Below are positions 1 through 7,588 of a DNA stretch of 64,000 bases, in pieces; position 1 is the first letter of the stretch, and every line of letters starts with the position of its first letter. The translations under genes and the position numbers were made by a program. A model generated the notes under the pieces. That model saw nothing but the letters and a program-made list of their open reading frames with translations. It ran no database searches and had not been told where the DNA came from. Source of the DNA: Simiduia sp. 21SJ11W-1 (lineage in GTDB: Bacteria > Pseudomonadota > Gammaproteobacteria > Pseudomonadales > Cellvibrionaceae); contig NZ_CP090959.1 of assembly GCF_024138675.1 (NCBI RefSeq), forward strand, positions 3,894,001 through 3,958,000, given 5' to 3'.

Positions 1-120
1 GCCATCGGCGCGATCCAGCACGTTGGGCGCCACAATACTGATCAGCAGGCCCAAAATCACCAGCACCACCATAATTTCAATCAAGCTAAAACCGCGCTGG
101 GCGGTTCTGGAATTTGTCAT
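1..120 (-). CDS. gspG: Type II secretion major pseudopilin GspG (partial, 5' end only)
   Basis: Only the first 40 codons lie in the window; the gene runs off the left edge. The start ATG is the complement of 118-120. The peptide opens with a short basic leader and a type IV prepilin cleavage site (residues RG, then FSLIE), followed by a hydrophobic helix rich in V, L and I. The Glu at position 5 of the mature chain is present. GspG is the major pseudopilin of the type II secretion system; GspO cleaves and methylates it before it assembles into the periplasmic pseudopilus. It is the last visible gene of the minus-strand C-D-E-F-G operon, 15 bases after gspF, and that order makes GspG far more likely than a type IV pilin. 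Confidence 0.9.
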   Translation of the reverse strand, partial: MTNSRTAQRGFSLIEIMVVLVILGLLISIVAPNVLDRADG

Positions 121-135
121 TGCTAAATCCTCGCG

Positions 136-1371
136 TTACACCATCGTGTTCATTTCAAAAATCGGAAGCAAAATGGCCATCACAATACCGGTGACCAAAA
201 CGCCCATAATTACCACCACCAAAGGCTCCATAATGCCCAGCGCCGAAGCCAGGCGCCATTCAAGCTCGCGGTCCATATTGCGGGCGGCGTGTTCTAGTTG
301 CTTATCCAAATCACCGGAAGATTCGCCACTGGCGGTCATCTGCACGAGCAGTGGTGGGAACAATTTGGTTTTTTCCATGGCCCGTGAAAGTGACGAGCCC
401 TCTTGTACGTCTATGGCGAGTTTTTCGCTGGCGCGCGCCATCACGGCGTTGGTCATTACCTGGGTGGAAATTTTTATGGCATCCAACAAGGGTACGCCGC
501 TGCCGGTGAGCAGGCTTAAAGTTGAGGCAAAACGGGCCGAGTTAATTTGCGCGCTGATTTCACCAAAAATGGGCATGTTTAAAATCATGTTGTGCCAGGC
601 AAGTTGGCGCGAGGGTTTCTGCAGCCATTTTTGCACGCCCATTATTGCAAGCAGCAAGCCCAGTAGCGTCCACATGCCCCAGTTACTTAAATAGTTGCTG
701 ACGTTAATCAACACCACGGTGAGGGTGGGCAGCTCGCGGGCACTGTGGGCAAACACCTGGGTTAACTCGGGCACCACAAAGGTCATCAACATGGCGATCA
801 CGCCCACGCTTACCACCAGCAACACCACCGGGTAAATCATGGCCATTTTCACCCGCTGGCGGGTTTCAAAGGTAGATTCCGTGTAGGCGGCCAGGCGATC
901 GAGCACCGGGCCCAAATAGCCCGCGCTTTCACCGGCGCGCACCAAGGCGCGGTACATGCTGTCGAAGGCGTAGGGCGCCTCGGCCAGGGCCTGGGCAAAG
1001 CTGTGGCCTTCAAGCACCCGCGAACGCACCTGCAAAATCATTTCTTTTAACGGCTGTTTGCGCTGCTGGTTGGCGGTGCTTTGCAAGGCCTCCACCAGCG
1101 GCATGCCGGAATTCAACAGCGAACTTAGCTGGCGGGTGATCACCGTTAAATCCGCATCTTTAATACGGCGGTGAAACTTTGGCATGCTAAAGCTGAAACC
1201 TGTGCCGGCAGCTCGGCTTTCGCCGGCTGTGCGGCCTGCGGGTTTCACGTTGATGGGTTTTAAATTGCGCGCGCGCAAATCTGCACGCACGGCGCGCTCA
1301 GAGTCGCCCTCAATCACCCCTTTTTGCTGGCGCCCTTGGGCATCTATGGCTTGGTAGGAAAAGGCAGGCAT
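136..1371 (-). CDS. gspF: Type II secretion inner-membrane platform protein GspF
   Basis: A 411-residue polytopic protein of normal GspF length. It opens with the conserved MPAFSYQAIDAQGR stretch, and two repeated T2SF domains follow (about residues 70-195 and 275-400), each with the pattern of a hydrophilic helical bundle and then membrane helices. Long hydrophobic segments are visible near residues 175-205, 230-250 and 375-405. GspF forms the inner-membrane platform that couples the GspE ATPase to pseudopilus assembly. The gene follows gspE by 9 bases and precedes gspG by 15, so the genes are almost certainly co-transcribed. Confidence 0.95.
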   Translation of the reverse strand: MPAFSYQAIDAQGRQQKGVIEGDSERAVRADLRARNLKPINVKPAGRTAGESRAAGTGFSFSMPKFHRRIKDADLTVITRQLSSLLNSGMPLVEALQSTANQQRKQPLKEMILQVRSRVLEGHSFAQALAEAPYAFDSMYRALVRAGESAGYLGPVLDRLAAYTESTFETRQRVKMAMIYPVVLLVVSVGVIAMLMTFVVPELTQVFAHSARELPTLTVVLINVSNYLSNWGMWTLLGLLLAIMGVQKWLQKPSRQLAWHNMILNMPIFGEISAQINSARFASTLSLLTGSGVPLLDAIKISTQVMTNAVMARASEKLAIDVQEGSSLSRAMEKTKLFPPLLVQMTASGESSGDLDKQLEHAARNMDRELEWRLASALGIMEPLVVVIMGVLVTGIVMAILLPIFEMNTMV

Positions 1372-1380
1372 AGTATTGGC

Positions 1381-2817
1381 CTAGCTCAAGGTGGTTACGC
1401 GCAGAACTTCTTCTACGCTGGTGTCGCCTTCAATGATGCGCGCTTTGCCGGCATCCAAAATTGACGGGCTAAAGCGGCGCGCGTAGGCCAACATGGTTTG
1501 CTCGCCGGCGCCTTCGTGAATCAGCTGGCGCATTTGCTCATCGATGACGATGTGTTCGTAAATACCCAACCGCCCGCGATAGCCTGTGTGGCCACATTGT
1601 TCGCAACCATTGGCGGAAAAAATTTCAACCTCTGGCGCAAATCCCAGTTGCTCGCATTCGGCGGGCGTGGGCTTGTGCGGCTTTTTGCAACCGCACAGGC
1701 GGCGCACCAAGCGCTGGGCCATGATCAGATCAAGGCTCGACGACAACAAGAAAGCCTCTACACCCATATCCAGCAAACGGGTTACCGCGCCGATGGCGGT
1801 GTTGGTGTGCAAGGTGGATAACACCATGTGGCCGGTGAGCGAAGATTGCACGGCAATGCTTGCGGTTTCGCCGTCGCGGATTTCACCGATCATCACCACA
1901 TCCGGATCCTGACGCAATATAGCGCGCAGGCCCCGCACGAAGGTCATATTGGCCTTGGTGTTTACCTGGGTTTGCGCAATGCCCGGCAACAAATATTCCA
2001 CCGGGTCTTCAATGGTCATGATGTTGCGCGAGCGGTCGTTAATTTCGGTGAGGCCCGCATAAAGGCTTGTGGTTTTACCGGAGCCTGTGGGGCCGGTTAC
2101 CAAAATAATGCCGTGGGGTTTGCGCAGTGCGTTGGCGAAGGCCTGATGGGTTTTCGCGGGCATTTGCAGCTGGTGGAGTTTCAGCGCACCGGCGGCCTGA
2201 TCGAGAATACGCAACACCGCGCGCTCGCCGTAGGCCGAGGGCAAGGTGCTCACGCGGATATCAATGGTGTGACCTGCCAGGGTAACCGACATACGGCCAT
2301 CCTGGGGCAAACGTTTTTCGGCAATATCAAGCCGGGCCATTACCTTTATGCGCGAATTAATGAGCGGCGCCAGTTGCGCTTTGGCCTGCAGCACTTCGTT
2401 CAACACGCCATCTACCCGAAAGCGCACGGCCACGCGATCTTCACAGGGCTCCAAGTGAATATCCGAAGCTTTGGCTTTTACCGCTTGCGCCAAAATGGCG
2501 TTAATCAGGCGGATCACCGGGGCATCGTTATTGCCCGCCAACAGATCGCCTTCCTCGGGAATGTCGTCCACCAGTTGCGACAAATCCATATCGGCTACTG
2601 CCTGTTGGGCGGCATCGGAGTCGTCGTGGTAGACATCTTTCAGGCGCTGCTTGAAATCCGCCTCGGGAATTTCCACCAGCGCCAAGGCTTCACCGTGGTA
2701 GTGACGCTGCAGCTCGGCAATTACCTGGTAGTTGATGCCGGGCTTGTGCAACAGTTCACCGCCGGCTTTTAACACGCCGTGGGTTTGTGCAAAGCTAAAG
2801 GGCAATAACGCGCTCAT
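1381..2817 (-). CDS. gspE: Type II secretion ATPase GspE
   Basis: A 478-residue secretion ATPase that powers pseudopilus assembly from the cytoplasmic face. Visible motifs are the Walker A loop GPTGSGKTTS (near residue 242), the Asp box IEDPVEY, the Walker B-like DPDVVMIGEIRD, and the His box GHMVLSTLHTN. The N-terminal N2-like domain is present (to about residue 95). In the C-terminal zinc module the second cysteine pair is normal (CEQC), but the first is CGC (LCGCKK) instead of the family's usual CxxC, so zinc binding may be altered. The ATG start is 5 bases after the gspD stop. Confidence 0.96.
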   Translation of the reverse strand: MSALLPFSFAQTHGVLKAGGELLHKPGINYQVIAELQRHYHGEALALVEIPEADFKQRLKDVYHDDSDAAQQAVADMDLSQLVDDIPEEGDLLAGNNDAPVIRLINAILAQAVKAKASDIHLEPCEDRVAVRFRVDGVLNEVLQAKAQLAPLINSRIKVMARLDIAEKRLPQDGRMSVTLAGHTIDIRVSTLPSAYGERAVLRILDQAAGALKLHQLQMPAKTHQAFANALRKPHGIILVTGPTGSGKTTSLYAGLTEINDRSRNIMTIEDPVEYLLPGIAQTQVNTKANMTFVRGLRAILRQDPDVVMIGEIRDGETASIAVQSSLTGHMVLSTLHTNTAIGAVTRLLDMGVEAFLLSSSLDLIMAQRLVRRLCGCKKPHKPTPAECEQLGFAPEVEIFSANGCEQCGHTGYRGRLGIYEHIVIDEQMRQLIHEGAGEQTMLAYARRFSPSILDAGKARIIEGDTSVEEVLRVTTLS

Positions 2818-2822
2818 AGTGG

Positions 2823-4820
2823 CTACTGATCCTGCTTGGCTTCACGCTGTTGGTCGGCGCCGGGCATAATGAATAAACCCTGCTCGCGGTTTTCCCAAGT
2901 TGGCATTTTATTTTGCTTGGTGTCTTGGAAAAACAAATCGCTATCGCTGCCGGATTTCTGCTGCAGATCGTAGATGTATTTGTATTTTTCGGCCGTGGCA
3001 CCGCGCAGGCTGTCGTCGTCGCGAATGATGGTGGCGCGAATAAAGACCATCAAATTGCTCTTAACCACCTTGGTGGAGTTAGAGCGGAACAAGCGGCCCA
3101 AGAGCGGTACATCGCCCAAGAGCGGCACTTTTTGTTCACCGGTTTGCAGATCGTCTTTCATCAAACCGCCCAGCACCACAATTTCGCCATCGGCTGCGAG
3201 TATGCGGGTTTCGATGGTGCGCTTGTTGGTGATCAAATCAGAGGCAGAAACCGAGGTATTGCCGGCAATGCTCGACACCTCTTGTTTTATTTCCATTACC
3301 ACCGAATTGCCTTCGTTAATGTGTGGCGTTACCTCCAGCATAATGCCCACGTTTTCACGCTGAATAGTCTGGAAGGGGTTGGTGCCGCCAGTGCCGCCAC
3401 CGGAGCCGGGGTTTGAAAAGGAGCCGGTAACGAAGGGCACGTTTTGGCCCACGTTAATAGTGGCTGTGTGGTTGTCTGAGGTGAGCAAGCTCGGCGTTGA
3501 AAGAATGTTGGCATCGGTTTGTTTTTGCAGCGCATTAATCAGCACCAGAAAATCGGTACTCCCGCCGGTGCTCAACTGGCCGAGTGTTTGACCTTCCACC
3601 AGGCCCGCAAGCCCTGCCAGTGTGCCAATTACCGAACCTTCATCGGGATCCGGGTCTATGGCACCGCCGCCGCTTAACGCGCCGTTTTGCAAAGACGATG
3701 TGCCAAAGGTGCCATTGTTAGTGCCGAACAACCACTGAATGCCCAGCTCTTTGGAGTTGTCGTCCAGCATTTCTACAATCACCGCTTCCACCAGCACCTG
3801 GGCGCGGCGGATATCCAGCCGTGCAATCACGGCCTTGAGCGATTCCAGCGTGGCCGGGTCTGCGGTGATCAGCAGCGAGTTGGTGTCTTCATCGGCTTCA
3901 ACGCTGGTTTCGGTTTGCGAACCGCCCTCGCCTTTGTCCATTTTGGAGATGTTTTTTACAACGTTGGTGAGCACCGTGGCCACTTGCTTGGCCTCGGCGT
4001 ACTCCAGGTAAATCACCTGCACGTTGCCGCTTTGTTGCTGGGGCATATCCAGCCGTTTGATGAGCTGCTTCACGCGCGAGCGGCTCAGGTCATCGCCGGA
4101 AATCAAAATGCCGTTGGAGCGTTTGTCGGCCACCAGCATGGGCGCGTTGTCGTTACCGGCCTTGCCCTGCTCCTGGCGCTGCAATTGGGTAAGAATGCGC
4201 ACCAGATCTTCGGCGCCTGCGTGTTTCAGGTGTATGAGCTCGGTGGTGAACACCGCCGCGCGGTCGATGCGGTCTATGACATCCTGCAGGCGGGCGATGT
4301 TGGCTTCGGTATCGGTAATGATGATGGCATTGGAGGGATCATAGGCGGCCATGTGGGCGTGCTGGGGCACCATGGGCCGCAACACCGGCAGCGCCTTGGA
4401 GGCAGCCACATTGTTGAGCTGAATCACCTGGGTGATCATGCCGTCGTTGCCACGCTTGGCGGCGTCTTTCACTTCCAGCGGCAGCGAGCGCGCTTCTTTC
4501 GAGCTCACAATGCGGGTGACGTTGCCCGATTCAATGGCGGCGTAACCGTGCACATCGAGCACCGCCAAAAATAAATTGTAGAGCTCATCGGCATCCATCT
4601 GCTTGGATGAAATCACCTTGATGCGCCCTTTTACCGACGGGTCAACAATAAAGGTTTTGCCGGTGGTATCGGCCACATACTTCACCACCTCCTGGATGTC
4701 GGCGTCTTTGAAGTTAACCGTGTAGGTTTGGCCAAGGCTGCTGGCAGGCAGGGCCAAGAGGCTCACCGCCAAGAGGGCGCTGGCCAGAAAATGGGAGGGC
4801 TTGTGCACGACTTTTTTCAC
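2823..4820 (-). CDS. gspD: Type II secretion outer-membrane secretin GspD
   Basis: A 665-residue secretin that forms the outer-membrane exit channel. A signal peptide spans about residues 1-30 (LLAVSLLALPASSLG). The N0 domain follows (YTVNFKDADIQEVVKYVADTTGK), then N1-N3 domains (about 120-345), then the secretin core with VPLLGDVPLLGRLF near residue 590, the family signature. A Gly/Ser-rich loop near residue 475 is typical of the gate region. The start is GTG (complement of 4818-4820), with only a weak purine-rich stretch upstream. The lipobox of a pilotin is not visible nearby, so the targeting factor must lie elsewhere. Confidence 0.96.
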   Translation of the reverse strand: MKKVVHKPSHFLASALLAVSLLALPASSLGQTYTVNFKDADIQEVVKYVADTTGKTFIVDPSVKGRIKVISSKQMDADELYNLFLAVLDVHGYAAIESGNVTRIVSSKEARSLPLEVKDAAKRGNDGMITQVIQLNNVAASKALPVLRPMVPQHAHMAAYDPSNAIIITDTEANIARLQDVIDRIDRAAVFTTELIHLKHAGAEDLVRILTQLQRQEQGKAGNDNAPMLVADKRSNGILISGDDLSRSRVKQLIKRLDMPQQQSGNVQVIYLEYAEAKQVATVLTNVVKNISKMDKGEGGSQTETSVEADEDTNSLLITADPATLESLKAVIARLDIRRAQVLVEAVIVEMLDDNSKELGIQWLFGTNNGTFGTSSLQNGALSGGGAIDPDPDEGSVIGTLAGLAGLVEGQTLGQLSTGGSTDFLVLINALQKQTDANILSTPSLLTSDNHTATINVGQNVPFVTGSFSNPGSGGGTGGTNPFQTIQRENVGIMLEVTPHINEGNSVVMEIKQEVSSIAGNTSVSASDLITNKRTIETRILAADGEIVVLGGLMKDDLQTGEQKVPLLGDVPLLGRLFRSNSTKVVKSNLMVFIRATIIRDDDSLRGATAEKYKYIYDLQQKSGSDSDLFFQDTKQNKMPTWENREQGLFIMPGADQQREAKQDQ

Positions 4821-4869
4821 AATGATCTTCTTATTACCGTTGTTTTCGTGGGCGCCATAGCGCGACGCA

Positions 4870-5769
4870 TCATTCCAATGAAATTCTTAGCTGTGTTTCT
4901 TCGCCGCCCCGCAAAATGGTGAGCTGGGCGCTGCGCGAATCGCGCAGGGATTTGGCAACGTTTACCGCCGTGGCGGTATCTGTGAGGCTGGTGCCGTTTA
5001 CCGCAGTGACAATATCGCCCGACTGCAGGCCCATGGCATCAAACACACCGCGATCACGCCCCGGGCGCACTTCAAAACCCAGAATTTCGGCGCCATCGCG
5101 CTTCAGGCTGATCTTCACCACATCGGCCAGCGATTGTGCCGAGAGATCTTTCATATCCACATAGCGCTCGGCTACATCGCGCGAGATCTTTGCGGTGGCG
5201 CGCATGGGCTTGGGCGGGCTTACCGGCTGCGGCTTGGCGCGCTCAGTTTCATCGTACAGCCACAACAATTCATAACGCCCATTGTTGGCAATCACAACGC
5301 GGTCTGAGAGCACTTTACTCAGCTTTACATTGGCACCACCGGGCAGGGCATCACCCACAGAATAGAGCGCTTGCTGGGAGCCGTTGGCAATAATGGCTTT
5401 ATCTTGGCTGGAGTCGCCGGTGGCAATCACACCTTGCAGCTGCAGCTGCAGGCGGGTTTCTTGGGCTTCATCTTCAATAGAGGGCGCCTGGATTTCTTCC
5501 ACTGGCTCATCGGCGGCCTTGCCAAAGGGGTTGAGGGAGGCAAAGGCTTCTATGTCTAGGGCTTGCGCCGGGGCTTCGGAACTTAATAACGGCAGGTTGA
5601 CAGACTGGCCCTGGGCCACAAAGGTTGCCGGCTGCGCCACTAACAACCACACAAGTTTGGCAAGGCTGTAGGTGAACCAGAGTACCAACAAGGTTAAGCC
5701 CAGGCGCTGCCACCAGTGTGCAGGAATGGCGCGCAAGCGGGTTAGCAGTTGGCTAAGGCCCGGCGGCAA
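4870..5769 (-). CDS. gspC: Type II secretion inner-membrane linker GspC
   Basis: A protein of 299 residues from the TTG at 5769. It has a short cytoplasmic end, one membrane helix (about residues 23-44), a periplasmic homology region (about 60-170) and a C-terminal PDZ domain (about 205-299, with GLQSGDIVTAVNG). GspC links the inner-membrane platform to the GspD secretin and helps recruit substrates. First gene of the gsp operon. The start is uncertain. The TTG has no good ribosome binding site, whereas in the same frame an ATT codon at complement 5797-5799 sits 7 bases after a strong AAGGAG and would add ten residues. No in-frame ATG or GTG is available between them. Confidence 0.9.
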   Translation of the reverse strand: MPPGLSQLLTRLRAIPAHWWQRLGLTLLVLWFTYSLAKLVWLLVAQPATFVAQGQSVNLPLLSSEAPAQALDIEAFASLNPFGKAADEPVEEIQAPSIEDEAQETRLQLQLQGVIATGDSSQDKAIIANGSQQALYSVGDALPGGANVKLSKVLSDRVVIANNGRYELLWLYDETERAKPQPVSPPKPMRATAKISRDVAERYVDMKDLSAQSLADVVKISLKRDGAEILGFEVRPGRDRGVFDAMGLQSGDIVTAVNGTSLTDTATAVNVAKSLRDSRSAQLTILRGGEETQLRISLE

Positions 5770-5928
5770 TTTGGGCCAAGTTCCTGATAAGGCGTTAATG
5801 GGTCCGCTCCTTGATGGTGTTATTGGGTTTATCTAGCATCCAAGGCGGGCACATCATAACAGGAGTTGCGGTTGGCAGTTACCTCGTCTTGCGCCCGCGG
5901 CTGTGGGTTACTTTGTGGCCACAAACAA

Positions 5929-5952
5929 CAGGGGCTAGCACGCTAGCCCCTG
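5929..5952 (-). terminator. Probable Rho-independent terminator after the DUF1501 gene
   Basis: A perfect 11-bp inverted repeat (CAGGGGCTAGC and its complement) with a 2-base loop lies 26 bases after the stop of the gene at 5979-7568. On the minus strand it is followed by a T-rich run (TTGTTTGT). It separates the haem-protein trio from the gsp operon downstream, so the two are probably transcribed separately. Confidence 0.7.
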
Positions 5953-5978
5953 AATATGACAGATGGGTGACACAAGAA

Positions 5979-7568
5979 TCAAACGGGATTGGTATATACG
6001 CCATTACAAATGGGTTGGAAGGCCGTTAGCGCATCCAGATTTGTACCCAGGCCGTTTTGCGGGAACTTGTCGGCATTGGCGAAGTTCGCCTGCTCGCCGT
6101 GCAATGCCATGTAGTTAAGCACCACCGTTTCCACCAGCAGGTTGACGTTGTTCGCCGCCACGCTAGAGGCGGTTTCTACATCGCCGCTTGGGCGCATCCA
6201 ACCTATCTGGCGGTGGGTTTCCTGCTCATCCATGGTGGCACCCAGCAATTGCGGCCGCCCGCCCGGGTTGTACACCAGGAAGAACGCCGAGGCGGTTTGC
6301 TGGTTGTCGCCCGTCCATACGCCTTTGCCGGCGCCATCTTCAGAATTATCCAGCATGCCGTTGGAGAATACCGAGCCGTCTGAGCAGACGTAAATCATTA
6401 CCGGCACACCCACTTTGGCGGCGTATTCCAGTACCGCACCAATGCAGCGCCCGGCCCGCAGGTCGCGGCGCTCGCCGGTGGCGCGATCACCTGTGTGGTA
6501 ATCGTAGCCGCCCATGGTGATGGTGCCCGCGCCCGCATAGCCATTGATAACCATCTTGGCCACCGACGCGGTTTTGCGGAATTCGCCATCAGAGGCAAAT
6601 TCCGCCGCGCTGAACACGCCATTAGGGCCAACCAGGTCTAAATCCAGCTCGGGGTTCAGGTCTGCGGGGTTACCGAAGGTGTTGGCCAGGTGCGCCGATT
6701 TTACATACTGGCAGCGCAGGGTTTCTTCTACAGCCGTTTGTTCATCAGCGGTTAAACCGGTATCGATGCGGGCGATTTTCTTATCGCTCACCCGGTACAT
6801 GGTTTCCATCACCTTCACGATTTCATCTTTGCTGAGCAGCTCAGTCAGGCTTCCTACATCCACCAAGCCCGTCACATCGGAGGGGCGATCCACCTTGGTG
6901 GGGCGCACGGCCGGGTCGATCATGGCCGCTGGCGCCATGGAGTTGCCGCCGGAATCAGACGAGCGCGAGCCCACCAGTGCCACCAGGTTGCCAAAGGCCC
7001 CGGCTTTGTTAATGCCGTACATGGGGTTGTGGGGGTTGTTGCCTGTGTCATTTTCAGAACGCGCAGGAATCACGGCACCATTGGTGGCCGGGGCTGCGGT
7101 AATGGCCTTTTCCAAAATGCCGCGCAGCATGGCGGAATCTGTATGAAAGCGCAGGCCTAAGGACTCATCAATAAAATTTGCGGTGCTTGAAGAAGGCACC
7201 ATGTCGCCGGGCAGGCCCTGCTTGCCGTAACCGGCGGTAGAGAGGAAATCCAGCTGGCCGCCGCGGCCGCCAATCAGCACATTGGAGCCCGCAAAGTTGG
7301 CGCCACCGGCCAAATCGAAACAGATGAAAGGGATTTTGCCCGAACCATTGAGGGGAATTTCACACTCATCAAGCTTGGTTAATAAATCTGGCGAAAGATC
7401 ACCGTAGGCATTGGCGCTCAACAGCCCCAACGCCGTGCTGCCCACCACGGCGCCGGCACCCAGCTTGAACCCCTGGGCCAGCATATCGCGGCGCGATACG
7501 GGCTTGTGCATGTTAGGCGTAATAAGCGCCTCATCGGGTTGAAAATCTTTCTTGAATTTCTGGCTCAT
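5979..7568 (-). CDS. Tat-exported DUF1501 family protein
   Basis: A protein of 529 residues. It carries a twin-arginine signal (SRRDML at residues 25-30, a hydrophobic stretch rich in A, G and L, and a likely AxA cleavage near residue 54), so it should be folded in the cytoplasm and exported by Tat, perhaps with a cofactor. The body (FICFDLAGGANFAGSN, then YDYHTG and RDLRAGRCIGAVLEYA) resembles the DUF1501 group, which is related to the alkaline phosphatase/sulfatase fold; its substrate is unknown. In Planctomycetes DUF1501 proteins are encoded next to cytochrome-like DUF1585/1588 proteins. The same pairing appears here, with two haem proteins directly upstream. The start ATG follows TTATTCCTCC-type Shine-Dalgarno sequence (GGAGGAATAATT on the coding strand). 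Confidence 0.8.
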   Translation of the reverse strand: MSQKFKKDFQPDEALITPNMHKPVSRRDMLAQGFKLGAGAVVGSTALGLLSANAYGDLSPDLLTKLDECEIPLNGSGKIPFICFDLAGGANFAGSNVLIGGRGGQLDFLSTAGYGKQGLPGDMVPSSSTANFIDESLGLRFHTDSAMLRGILEKAITAAPATNGAVIPARSENDTGNNPHNPMYGINKAGAFGNLVALVGSRSSDSGGNSMAPAAMIDPAVRPTKVDRPSDVTGLVDVGSLTELLSKDEIVKVMETMYRVSDKKIARIDTGLTADEQTAVEETLRCQYVKSAHLANTFGNPADLNPELDLDLVGPNGVFSAAEFASDGEFRKTASVAKMVINGYAGAGTITMGGYDYHTGDRATGERRDLRAGRCIGAVLEYAAKVGVPVMIYVCSDGSVFSNGMLDNSEDGAGKGVWTGDNQQTASAFFLVYNPGGRPQLLGATMDEQETHRQIGWMRPSGDVETASSVAANNVNLLVETVVLNYMALHGEQANFANADKFPQNGLGTNLDALTAFQPICNGVYTNPV

Positions 7569-7588
7569 AATTATTCCTCCGGCCGACG

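Noticed and set aside
1828-2772. Plus-strand open frame of 314 codons across gspE
   Set aside because: It is antisense to a clear ATPase gene. The peptide has no domain and the long frame is explained by the GC bias of the opposite strand.
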